A stretch of 64,000 nucleotides of DNA, taken from assembly GCA_003254885.1 (NCBI GenBank), contig QANT01003861.1, forward strand, positions 1 through 64,000, read 5' to 3'. This DNA is from Purshia tridentata. Taxonomy: Eukaryota > Streptophyta > Magnoliopsida > Rosales > Rosaceae. Positions 1 through 12,531 of the stretch are shown piece by piece. The notes beneath the pieces are model-generated. The model searched no databases, was not told where the DNA came from, and saw only the letters and a list, made by a program, of their open reading frames with translations. Within the stretch, counting starts at the first letter, position 1, and each line of letters starts with the position of its first letter. Made by a program: the position numbers and the translations under genes.

Positions 1-3000
1 AACCATATTTTTTATTTTTATACTTGGATTTTGCTCCCGTACGTGTGAAGCAAGGACTATAACAAACCAAATTACCCTTTTTTAAAAAAAATAAAAAAAC
101 ACTTTTGTCTCATATGAATAACTCGAATTTAAGACGGTGTATCTTGGCCAAAAAAAAGAAAAGAATTTAAGACAGTGTATGTAATTGTTTAATAGGTATT
201 GTTAAAGAGATGTCTGTTTTAATTTTAATACGTTTGAAGATAAGGAGCTCTCTTAAATTCGATCATATTAATTTTCCATGTTTGTGCCTCAAGTGATCTT
301 CCATATTTTGATTAGTATTTTTGGGTAATCTTTGGTTATAGCTATTGAATGAAAATGAAAAGGTTGAATTAAGCAACGAAATCTATTTCATTGTTTGGTT
401 GAGAAATGAAATTAATTTTAGAATCAAAACCGAAAATTTTCAAACTCAAAGTTTGGAGGTCATTAACCACTTAATTAAAATTCTCATATGAGTATATGTT
501 GAGGTTCTTGGTTTAAAATTTAGTGTCTTATCTCAAACACTAGAAAATTGAGAAAATATTATATAATATTTAATTATTATTCACGTAAGAATCTGTTGAC
601 AAACAAACAGTATCGGAAGGTTAATTCTAATGAACTAAACACCATTTTAGTACAAATCGAAAATGACATATTAAAATACAACATGACATAAACTCGATTT
701 TTAAAAGGGCTAAACTAACACCATGCATGCAATTAGGTCACATATATTGAAAATTCGAAACTGCAACAGTACAACCAAGTAAAAGTAGATATGATTAGTA
801 ATTATTAAACCTGCTAATTATATGTTAATTTGTTGAATGAACTTTTTGAAGAAGCGATGGGTTACATACACAGTCTTCCAGTAAAAACAAAGAGAAACTT
901 TAAAATCTGCGGCGCTTAAAGAGTAAAAGGCATTGGGGGATATGTAGCATATAGCAATGTGTGGTTGTGTAATGAGTGGTGCTTTTTAAAATACTGAGCA
1001 ATCTGTGTCTCAAATTTCAAACTTAGTTTTCACTTCATATTTCATAGTCACACAGCCCAAGAGGGTGCGTATATAGCAGCAGAGAGCAAGATACCACGCT
1101 CCACTAGTTGCATTGTGCATCACCATCACCATCACCATTACTCTAATATTCTAATATTCTATTGTATTCAACAAAAGTAAAAAACAAAAGAATTAGCAAT
1201 AAATGGTAGTCAAAATAAAGTATTTTAAACTTAAATTTGTATATACGAATTAAGATAAAAACTCTTTCTTATACACCCGAATTCAAACATCTCTCATGTA
1301 ATAAAAAATATATATATGTATATATAACTGTTACATTAAAGTTTTACTCTTAAACGGTGAGATGTGATTGTTATAATTATCAGTTATATATGGCCACAAA
1401 TAGTGGGTTCCTTTTGTAATTAAGAAACAAGATAAAAAAATGATTAAAGTTGTTAAATGTCTCTCTCTTATATATCATTAAAAGAACAGTTGTATGGCAT
1501 GTTAAATTATGTAGTTGGCATGATGGAAATCAACATTAATAGAGTGGGTCTAAGCGTGCATGCGTGGAAAGCCCTCTGCCTTGCTAAATATGTATTAGGT
1601 TGTAGGAAGTAATAGTTGATATATGATTCATATATATCATATCATATTCCTATCTACATATTTATATTTATGTACGTACTGAATTAAAGTTGGTTTAGTT
1701 GATCGAGGACAAAAACTCTATATACTCAAATTTGAACCTCCACATTTCTTGTAATAAAAAAAAATGTTAATTGAAGCTAGTGCTTCACAACCACATGGTC
1801 TTTTTGCTATAGGTGGGCTGCTTCATTACATTGGTCTCAATTCATAGGCAATAACCTTACCTAGAGATAGACCCAAAAACATGTAGCCTAGTTTGATTGT
1901 TAGGATTAGATTGGATTGTAAATGATAAATGTCAAATTTATTATGAGGAAGAAATTTCTAACTTGAAAGAATGATATGAGAATAAGATGAATAAATTATG
2001 AGAAAAATTTATTTCATACAATCCCGTCAAAATTGTAAGGATTACCAAAAATAACATTTTCTTTATAGTTAAACCATTTTCTTCTCATATTCTTCCTTCA
2101 AGTTGAAAAACACTTTTCATCTTCTATTTTAAATACACATAAATCTTGTTATTACCCATTTCAATCATATTCTAAATGTGTTTATAATACTATATCAACA
2201 TATCACGTAATATATCAAAGAATATATAATAATTTTTTCTATTTAAGATCATTAAATTAAGAAAACTAAAAAGGGGTGGACCCCAATAGGTTAGGTACTT
2301 TTGGACTCACCACTTCAATTGGATAAAGGTTGTAACGTGTAAGCAATGTGAGTTGATGATGCCATGATTGTCATTCATTTGCTTGATCATCAGTCGTGTT
2401 GCTTTTTTATTTTATTTTTTGTCATTTACTGTCGGTAAATCGTAACCCAGATCAAATCATATCTCATCAACCTAGGCATGACAGTATGTTCACCAAAAGC
2501 AGATTCCTATCTCCTCCAACATCAAAATAGAAGTTGTGATTTCAATAGCAAATTGTGCCCTACATTTTAAACTGCATAATCCATTAGAGCTTGCTATACG
2601 TAATACATGCATCATAATAATAATATTATTCTTAATTATTTTTATTGGATAGATCATAGAACATGATCAAGAAGTTGTTTTGGACATTGACTTTTATGTC
2701 TTGCAATTGACAAACACAGCTTTCGTTTCATATGAAGGTTTTTTAGCAAAGGAATAAGTTAGAATTATTAGGTGAGGTCAAACTGGCATCCAATGAAAAG
2801 AAGCCCAAATCCCAATTTAATGGACGGTGCAGGGACCTTTGTCAGCCTCTGTATTTTACCCATTTACTTTTTTAGACCATACATATGATGATTAGTTGTG
2901 AGTCTGTGAGCTTATAATTTTATAAATTCTTTTGGACCAAATTTCTTAAATCACATGTTATGTTACGCAGAAACCAGCTGGCTTAGGACTCATCTGGCCT

Positions 3001-6000
3001 TTCACTTCAACTATATATAATTGCAAATTGCATGGTTGAAATTAAGTTCAAAGTTTGATTACCTAATAAGCAACACAGACTCCACTCATTCGTTGTCTAA
3101 AAAATGTGTACCCCACTGGCCACAGCTGCTAGGCTGCTGCACCTTGTTGTTTATTCAACACCACCTTCCACACCCACATCCACGAGCCTCATCACTATGG
3201 GATTGGGATGAGACTTGTATTGTATGTGATTATCATGGTAATCTATGAATTACCATTTACCAAGTAGGTTAAATTTTGAAAAATAGCCATGTTTTCGTTC
3301 ATTTTTTGTTTTTTTGTTTTAATAGATCGACATAAAAATAGTTGTGTTTTATGTGAATTGCATTCTATACATTTGGATTTCTTTGCTTAAATAATGCAAA
3401 AACCTTAGTTTGGACACATGGGGGACAAGAGCCAAAACCCAAGTTTGGAATTTTCATGCAAGTATTATTGCTAAGATCGATCCACACCAATTGCAGTGTC
3501 CAAAAAGGGGGAAAAAAACCTGCAAACTCTAATGTATAATTTTTGCATTTTGGTACTTATAGTCACACAGAAGGTCCCCCAACAACATGACCAGTGCATT
3601 TTTTCTTGTTATATTTTGTGTGGTAAAATGGGTCCTCTCCTAGATTTTCATTCAAGTGCTTCATAATTTTGCCAACTGCATATTCAACTGGTGCAGGGTC
3701 CCCATGTTCTCATGAGTATGAACAAACAAACCCCCACCTTTCTCAATTGATGAATTTAATTTTGCAGAAAAGAATGACGTACATAGAACTAAATTCTTGT
3801 TACATACATACAGGAAAGTAAAATGCTCTACCACTGAATTTATACGTCCGTACTCAACCTTGGCCCTAAAGAGTACATCAATAGCTTTGTACTCTAGTTG
3901 TATTATCTTTTTCGTTTCTTTTAGCAAGGGTGGGCTGATGTTGATGAATCTCCATGGCTTTAGTTTATTTTTTAATTTTTTTAATTAATTTTCTTGATTT
4001 AAATTCAGCAAGATGATCAGGATGACAATATTGAAAAAGTCAAGAAGCAGCTAGATGAGAGTGACACATCAACAAAAGAGATAGGACCATGAGACAACAC
4101 AAACATAATACATAGGAACAGAACGTTATTTATATCATCCTACAAGGATGAAGCTTAATTGCTTAATTAGCTAAAAGAACAAGAAGCTTATAATGTATAT
4201 AATTCATTTTGCAAGACAATTTAGTATATTATCTTATTAAATCGTCAATTAAAACTCTTAATTAAGTGAAATGATATCTTAATGTTTTGATATGATCAAA
4301 TTGTTTAATAAGAAAATATTATTATACACCTTATATATATTTAAACTTTTGGGTTTTTCCCATCTTATATTATGGGTACAATAATGTCTTTGCAAAATTC
4401 TGTATAAATTTGCAGTAATACTGTTAATATCACATATTATTGTCATTTCTATAATTTTTATATATATAAAATTAATTATATGGATAAAATTTATCATATA
4501 TATACACTTGATGTGCAAAAGAGCACTATTCTTGTGGATGGGTTTGCTGCATAAAAACTTGAAGTTTATCTATATGCATCAATTGGCCTCATTGTCACAT
4601 ACCAAGCTGTGGCAGTCAACATTTTGGTCCTTGGATTTAGTGGGCCCAATCCTTAGTCCAGTACAACAAGATAATATGGATCAGACTAATTATCTGTCAT
4701 GATGTCATCAGATAGATGGATCTTACCAGTAGTAGACCCACTTGGGTATCACTTGATCTGGGTTACCCAAAACAATAGATTGGGCCTAGTTGTTTTTATG
4801 TTTTCACTGTATTTATTTCAGAACAGAAGAAGAGCAAAAGTTGAACTCTTATAGTGACCTTGTAGAAGGTAAGGTAGCAAAAATCTCATACATATATTTT
4901 GTGTGTGTGTGTGTGTGTGTATATGTATGAGATATTGGGGGTTTTGTGCTCTTATGATTTTATAGAGATTGAGCATATTTGGCCAATACCCTACAAAATG
5001 GAATTAACAAATAAGGCTATGGGGCATCTTCAGATTCTTTGCCTCTGAAGAAACAAAGAGGGTCCAACAAATATCAAATTCTTGGACCACCATACCATAA
5101 AAGTGCATGCATGCATGCTTTTTCTCATCAAAAGGCAGAGAGTTTGGCTCCTTATCCTCTAATTAATTATCAATTATACTAATAAAGTATATATATTCTA
5201 TTATTGATCATTGATACTAGTTAATTGAAGTAAATCACTAGTCTTGTATAATGTGTGTGTATATATATATATATATGAATCTCTTTCAGTTCAGCTAGTA
5301 AGCTAGGTCCATTTAATGTTTTTGGGATGGGGATGACATGCATTTAAGCTTATCCAAATTGAGAAAAACACATCATATATGCATGGACCTACACTTATCT
5401 TAATATCTGAGGCCAAATGCCATACACTTTTCTTTCTTTCAAGCAACATGTACTATATATGCATATATATGGTTAGCAGTTAGCAGTAGTTATCCATTTG
5501 AACACCATAGAATTTTCATCTTCCTAGTAGTGTACCCAATTTGGATAGGCCTTATCATCGTGGGATCAGACTCTGCATGCATGGCCTCTTTCTATTTTAC
5601 CTTAACTTCTTTCCCTTTCATAAAACCAAGGGTCTATATTTCATAGTCTTATATATTGCTTATGAATGATCCTGCTTTATATAGATAAGCTCTATGCAGT
5701 CCACAGAGAAAGGACCTATCTGGAACTTGGAAGTACCTTTCTTAGTGATTACAAATACTCTTTCTGATAACCAAAAACATTTTTTATAGTGTTTAATTGA
5801 CATAAACAAATAATAGTATTTTTTGGGAGTTTGCTTTAGTACTTCCTCGTGAACATGTAAGAAGCATTCTGGTTTATAGTGAATTTTTTATATTAATTCT
5901 TTGTTCTTGATGAGAGTACTGCCACATATTCGTGGCACCATATCCAAATGCTCTTGGTCTTGTCTCTATTGTGGGCCCCACTTATTTCAATACAGCAGTC

Positions 6001-7482
6001 ACAAGACTCACTCACAAGAAGTATCGCCTTCTTTGAAATTCTGGTTAAGTTTGAATTAGTTTGAATAAAATTGACATATAGTAAATGATTTTCGAAAAAA
6101 GTGAATGGATTATTATGCATGCGAAAACTTTGTTCATGATGGCTCTCCAAGATGGGGTCTTCTCCTATTTCCTGCACTGTCTTCCACAATTTCTGATATC
6201 ATATATATTCAATGCCACTGCAGCTTGAATTATTTTGGTTATGCTTTGAAAGGTGTGGAAAAGAAGGAGAAAAAAAAACACAGACAATTTATATATATAC
6301 CTCTAAAACTTTCTTTATCTGATTATTTGTTACAATGTTTTTATTTCTTAATTAGAGCAACATGGACTGCTTAATTAAGAATTAACAGTTCTGTAGCTAG
6401 TCACTTCTATCCATTTATCAGATGATCAAGTCTGTGTTATGTCCTTTTCTCCTACTTGTCATCATCATCCATAACAGATATCTCTTGAATAAAATATAAT
6501 GCCATTCCACCAATCACGCCTTTCATATTGGCGATAATTGCATGTTTGGTTATCCAATTTATACATATGGCAGAAAGATAAAGATGACACATAAGCAAGA
6601 ATGGTGGGAACATTGCGATACAAATTAAAGAACTGTAACCTTGACTGTAGAGTAAATATTATCTACTATTCCAACTGTAACATAGACTTTCATAATATTT
6701 ATTTATTTACTGGCTTTCCTGATAAATTGTGCAAGTTTGCAGTATCTTTCAATTATTTGCAATTCATTCATGGCCTTAATATTTAAAGGGTCTTCATCAT
6801 CTCAGAAAGTGATGCCTCACCATTCACCAATTAATAAAGTTTAGTTTAAACAAATTAATACAGCATCTGCACCAACCTTCTTTGAAAACCATATGGAGAA
6901 GAAGCACTTGCATTGCTACCACTGGATCAATCGATCACTGGTTTTGGGATAATGGAAATCAATTTCAAAGCTTTTTCAAAGTGGAGACGGATAGTACCAT
7001 CTGTCTCTCACCAATCACAATATTTTCTTTGTTTGTTAAGATGGTCCCAAACGCATGTTCTAAACCTTGTGAATTACCCATACATAGACTCAAGCTCCCA
7101 AAACCCAAGTTGGTGCAAACAAGTTGAGGCCGTTGAGCTGTGGGCTGAATCCTCAGTGTACTGTGACGTTATGGACCATGTGCACAACTCAAGGGTCTTT
7201 CTTTATTTTGGGAAATTCTAAAAGGACTTCATGTTCATAGTTTGCTTTCTAAAACCTCTCATAGTCTCATGTGGGGTTTAGAACAAAAAATGGGATCCTT
7301 TTAGAATTTTTCTTTGTTTTTTGCCTAAAACTCAAGTCACATTATGGAAATTATCATTTCTAAAAAACCAATTGGGGAACATGTGGATATACTAAAAGAC
7401 ATATGTAATTACTTTTATTTTAACCCTTGCATCATGTTTTTTTGGGCCTCTACCCTTGCATCATGTTTACCATAAGCAAAAA
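1..7482. other. Gene-free AT-rich stretch
   Basis: No open reading frame longer than about 100 codons is seen and none resembles a known family. The stretch is AT-rich spacer with microsatellites ((GT)10 at 4901-4920, TA runs near 5256-5275, GCATGCATGC near 5105) and a short GAATTTAAGAC direct repeat near 124 and 163. A block near 1890-2190 has the look of a decayed miniature transposon, but I could not define its ends. The small frames near 3021, 5893, 6105 and 6913 lack codon bias, domains or splice context and are not called. Confidence 0.6.
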
Positions 7483-8510
7483 ATGGTTGATGATGGGTTG
7501 GCCTCAACTGGACTCAAGTTGGACTTGCACTGCATGATTTTGGACTTTCCCATACTTGAGTGGCTAATCGGATCTTTGAAGACCTTTGTAAGGTTTCTTG
7601 GGCCAGGATGGTTTCTGGTTAGTTTGCTTTGTTTTTTGGGCTTCAGTCTGCCGGTGTACCCGAAAAAGCCAAATCATACATTAAATGAATATGTAAATAT
7701 GTATTGCCTCATTTGTGAGATGTGTTGTGTTTTAGCTCTCATTCGGAGGTTTTCAAGGCCATAGAAGTGTCATTGGAGGTTTGGTTGAAGTTAGGAAGGT
7801 TGTAAGAGGTTCGTGTTCAGGTGGAGTGACCAAAAGATGAAGATTTTTGAAGAAAAGTCCCAGAGGACTGGTCCTATGGTCATGAGATCAGTCCTACAGT
7901 GGCTTGGCATAGTTTTTTGGGTTCCAGGCTACTGGAGGACCGGTCCTACACGTGTGTTTTTTCCTAATTTTAGGGGGTTTTAGGCTTCCTACTTCAATTG
8001 GGTTTGTTTTCTAAAGGCCTATTATGTATAAATAGGACCTTTAAGCTCTAGAAACCGGGAGAGAGAACAAGATAGACTCTGAATTTAGAGAGCTAGTCTT
8101 GAGAGTTCTTGAGAAACACACAATTTAGGTGGTGAGATCAAGATTAGGTAATTAATATTGGGTGAGAGAATTAAGGTTCTTGGTAAACATATTGAGAAAT
8201 AGTGTACAAGAGATTTGGGGATTGGGTTACGTGATTTAGTCCAATTGTAATCTTGTACTTGTTTATTCTTCTAGTGAAGAACAGAGATCTCTCCCGGAGA
8301 TGTAGGCAGGATTTTGCCGAACCTCGTAAAATCTCAGTGTGATTGTGTGTGCTTTTTTTACTTATTTATCTGTCTTCTCGGCTTTGATTATTATTGTTTC
8401 TCTTCATCGAATTTATTACTTGTTGCGTGACGGTGGGAGTTTGGATTTAATTCTCAAGCCGTTGTTCAACAAGATGAACATTCATTGTGGAATGCCAAGG
8501 ATTCAGCACT
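7483..8510 (+). mobile_element. Copia-type LTR fossil (solo LTR or fragment)
   Basis: The stretch has the layout of a plant Ty1/copia LTR: a U3-like part from about 7483, a TATA-like TATAAATAG near 8029, an R region with polyadenylation-type sequence, and the typical U5 wording of this group (CTCCCGGAGATGTAGGCAGG, then GCCGAACCTCGTAAAATCT near 8316). No primer-binding site, gag or pol follows, so it is a solo LTR or a broken fragment. Ends are approximate because no clear target-site duplication was found. Age cannot be set from a single LTR. It lies about 0.5 kb beyond the stop codon of the Mini-RNase III gene. Confidence 0.7.
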
Positions 8511-8839
8511 TACTGTGGAACACATATCATCTGAAATTCTTTGGCAAAGATAAAAACTAAGGATTTAGCTCAAAATTGTCTGTTTGTGAATACAAAAACA
8601 TCTAAAGGGTACATGACTGTTTTGGTATATCCTAAACAAAATCTTCTCAGTTACAGTGTTGCTAAAACTAAACAAATGAGTACATCAGGGCGGCCTTTCA
8701 CATACGGTACGAACATAACAGGTCTACTGAAGCTCAGCAAACACCTGATTTCAATGTCATCTTCATCAACTAGGAAGCTTGCCTGCCAAAAAGAACAAAA
8801 GTAAAGCAGATTGTTGAACATCTGTCTGACAATGAACAT

Positions 8840-8936
8840 AAAGGGAACATAGGAAACCATATGGTAAGGAAGTTAACAAAACGCCCTCTTCCCTTTCAAT
8901 AGAATCATCTTTAAAGGGAACATAGGAAACCATATG
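8840..8936. repeat. 24-bp direct repeat, 73 bp apart
   Basis: The 24-mer beginning AAAGGGAACATAGGAAACC occurs at 8840-8863 and again at 8913-8936. It lies just downstream of the Mini-RNase III stop codon, probably in or near its 3' untranslated region. It looks like a small local duplication; no function is inferred. Confidence 0.8.
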
Positions 8937-8975
8937 TAACAAACACAAACGTATGTACATAGGCCAAGGATGGTG

Positions 8976-11900
8976 TTAACTACCATTTGCCTCCTCTGAT
9001 ATCAACTGCATAGAAGAATCTGTCGAGAATCCCAACTTTACCATGACTTCTTCTAAACGCTTCATATCTGTCAGGTAGAGATAACCAACCTACAAAAAAT
9101 GCAGGGTGACTTTATGTTAACAAGCCAGGAAGCTAGTTCCTGAATAGTGAATTTGAATGATAACTTATTTTGAGGAACTTAACAAATAGATAACTATTTA
9201 CAACATGCTGGATGATTCAAGTTAGACTACAATATATGTGTATATGCATGCATATGTATATGTATATAGATAACTACATATCTCTATGTATATACACAGC
9301 AATACAGCTAGCTCCTCAGATTTCCTGCATCTAGTAACTGTACTATGTGAGCAACTCAACATGCCAATGGCCTTTACGTCTAATAGCAGCACCACCCTTA
9401 AGAAAAAGGGTGGAGAGTGAGTTCAGAGATTCAATCCCTGCTGGGTGGTTTGTGTTTTGTTCCCGTTGATTTCCCTTTAACGGAGAAAAAAAAAAAAAGG
9501 AAGAAAAACACTACGCATGTAGGGTTTTTTTAGTGCGATGGCCACATTTGCCCTTTTCCACTAAGGAAATGCAATAAGGTTAACCAGAATAATTTGTAAG
9601 AATGCACTGGGTGACCAAAAGAAACTACCATTTCAAAATTTAAATATACTTAGGCAAGCTGAAAACAACATGGTTGGTTGTCAACTCCCTTTTAGGATCC
9701 ACCAGTTAAAATTCCAAAGCCTAGATGAATCAAAATGTTTAAGGAAACCACAAGGTACAGGGGCACTGACTAATGTTTCCAGTGAAGATGCTCTGTTATA
9801 AACTGCTGAACCAGCACGCTTTGTTGTTCGTGTTTTCGATGAACCAATATTCTTTCCCCACCGAAGAACATTCCTGAAACAAAATTATCAAATGAAATAC
9901 ATCAATATAGCAACTTCTGTACATGAAGAATATACCATTCTAATCGGCAGATCCATGATAGACTTTGATAACCCTCCAAAAGATGAAGAAATGGTGTAGA
10001 TAGGATCATGAATTCAGTCTAGATATCTGCCAAGATGAAAGTTCTTCTATACAGAACCAAGAAAAATATAAAGAGAGCCCAAAATCTAATCTGCTGACCT
10101 TTCTTCTTCTGATAAGAAATCATCCTTTAAAAGTTTCTGGAGCAATGCATCCTGAAATGCAATAAGAACAAATTTTAATAATTTGTACCTTTCAGAAAAT
10201 GCTAAGTTAGTTTTAGATAACCCATTTATGAACCACACAACAAAACCTAGTGCGGGACATGCATAAGCACAATTATAATAACTTTTTATAAGGTAGGCAC
10301 ATGGAAATATTAAAGCATAAGAAACACATTCATTTGACATGTATGTTAACTCCAAAATCATGAAAGATGAACAACAGTATGTAACAACTACATATACACA
10401 TTTGGGACTGAGAAAACAGTGCCATGCCAGTAAGTATAAGGAAGAAATGGGTAACTAGGCAGTTAGTAAAAGAATATAACAACAAAACACACATCAAACT
10501 ATAGGCAGCTATAAATAGAAAGGATTATGACATTGTATTATCATCTGGAACATATATCGGGACAGAAATTATGACAACCGATGCTGAATTGCATGTCCTC
10601 AAAATGATGAAGCACTCTCCTTTTTTCTTCTTTAATGTTGAGGGTGAGGGCGTAATGAAAAACAACTTCAGATCTATTATAAGATTATAAGCTAATTTAC
10701 TTTATTGGACAGTGAACATCATTACTATGAGCACAGGAAAAGCAAAAGTTGCAATTTATATATTTTAAGTTAACAAAGCAGAACCACATTACACAGACAC
10801 ACATCCGCACACAGCAAACAAAATCCTCATAACACCATGATATTGCCTAATTGACAAACATTAGCACAGTTTAGAAATATATCATACCTGTGCTTCACAA
10901 CGCACAACTGCCATCACACGGTCATTATATTCTTCAATATTCAGGGGAGGAAACAAAAAGTGCCTGCGAGCATATAGCTGCATCAGAAATAGTGATATTA
11001 AGTCATGTAGGAAGGTTAAACTTCAGAGCTAAAGTAATAATTTCAGATATATTGATGCAAACTAGGCACCATATAGGTATATGCTTTTCTCTTGTGCTTT
11101 ACTAAATGATGAAAATACATATTTGCATTCTGAATATGGCATTAAATAACTTTAGGACCTTTTCCACTAAAGAGTTCATAAATGGGTTGATGAAAATTTC
11201 TTTTGCAATTATGATCATGTTATTTTGAATTCTACTGACCATCTATGCAAGGGCTCCCAGTTGGTGCAATTCTGCCCCAAATTTCAAATTTCAACAATTT
11301 GCAAAGGACCAAGGGGAGCCCTTTAAAACATTATTCCTATCTGTATTCCTGTCTGAATGTAATACAGTAATACAAATTTCAAACAATTCACAGAGGACCA
11401 AGGGGAACCCTTTAAAACATTATTCCTGGATATTGACCGTGTTTAGTTGCTTACAGTAATACAAATGGCACGAAAATAACTTGAATCAGAAACACACACC
11501 TCATAAATGCAATCACCAAGGTAATGGATATTGACCGTGTTTAGTTGCTTACGATAATACAAATGGCACGAAAATAACTTGAATCAGAAACACACACCTC
11601 ATAAATGCAATCACCAAGGTAAGCTAGTGATGCCGCATTGAGTATGGATTGAGGCTTCTGGACCTTTGGAGGCTTCTGCACCAACTGAGGCTTCTGCACC
11701 TTAGGTGGACTAGGCAACCATCGCTCATAGCCCAAGTAGAGCTCATCCTTTCCTACGATTTCCCCTACAAATAATATTCCATTATTACCATAATGCTTTA
11801 TTCGGGAAATGCTCAAAAATATTAATTAAAGGAATAAGAGAAAACACTCATTTCTAAGAAAAATCGGTTAGGAAAAGAAAATTAAAGTTTCAATCTTGTA

Positions 11901-12531
11901 TTTTTCATGGTTGTCACGTAAATGCAGGAAAACTATATATACATGAAGACTAAAAAATCCCACATTTCTTTTTTGAAGCACCTTGAAATGGTGCCTAATT
12001 AGCTATTTTTCTTATCCAATGTGACACTTATTCTTTTGAGAAACGAAAAAGAACATGATACAGAAAATTGAAAACACATTTCATGCAATTTACTCAGTTT
12101 TCCCACCAACCAAACAGCACTTAAGTATACAACTCACGTTTTCATTTCCCAAACAACAGAAACCTCAAAAATTTAAGAACTTTCCATTTCCTCCTCAATT
12201 TTCTCAGCAACCCAGCAACTTAAACTCCGAAATTTGCAAAAGCAAAAAAAACCCAGATGGAAACTAGTACGCATTAACAATTGATGAAAGTGGTAACCTA
12301 CTTACCTTGACTTGGGCGTTTGAGGAGGTCAAAAACGGGGTCGGTCGTACGGGTAGTTGTGGCAGTTAGAGTGACAGTTGGAGGGGTTTCGGTGGTGGTT
12401 AGAGTGCTGGGAGTTTTCTTTATCTTTCTTGGGGCGTTGCGGTTGTATGGGAGTCTTTGCTCGGTGTCCCATGAAGCTCTCACTGTCACTGCTCTCAGAC
12501 TCATCGCTGAAGGCACTGATAGAGTTTGCAT
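8976..12531 (-). CDS. RNC3/RNC4-like: Mini-ribonuclease III-like protein, probably plastid
   Basis: Six exons join in frame: 12531-12306, 11764-11598, 10977-10888, 10151-10099, 9873-9771 and 9089-8976, giving 250 residues. The catalytic domain lies in exons 2-6. It starts with SILNAASLAYLGDCIYE, which carries the RNase III signature acidic residues, and continues with YARRHFLFPP, a second acidic stretch (DDFLSEEER) and the RWGKNIGSSKT loop. There is no double-stranded-RNA-binding domain, as in the Mini-III family, which in bacteria and chloroplasts trims 23S rRNA precursors. The N-terminus is basic and rich in S/T, consistent with a transit peptide. I chose the ATG at 12531; an in-frame ATG at 12597 would add 22 residues. 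Exon 2 holds a short VQKPQ/VQKPP repeat between the transit region and the domain. Arabidopsis homologues are At1g55140 and At3g13740 (recalled). Intron 2 carries a duplicated splice donor, listed separately. Confidence 0.9.
11294..11622. repeat. Two tandem duplications in intron 2 of the Mini-RNase III gene
   Basis: A 97-bp unit starting GGATATTGACCGTG occurs at 11428-11524 and again at 11526-11622 (offset 98 bp, two differences seen). The copy at 11526-11622 includes the last 25 bases of exon 2 and the true splice donor. The other copy therefore places a second exon 3' end with an intact GTGTGTG donor inside the intron. Next to it, another unit (around GGACCAAGGGG) is repeated at about 11294-11343 and 11383-11428 with an offset of 89 bp. 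Two slippage or unequal-exchange events side by side are the simplest reading. Confidence 0.85.

Noticed and set aside
1890-2190. Possible decayed miniature transposon
   Set aside because: The ends do not pair convincingly and no target-site duplication was found.
7456-7764. 102-codon plus-strand frame with hydrophobic stretch
   Set aside because: It lies within the U3-like part of the copia-type LTR fossil and has no domain.
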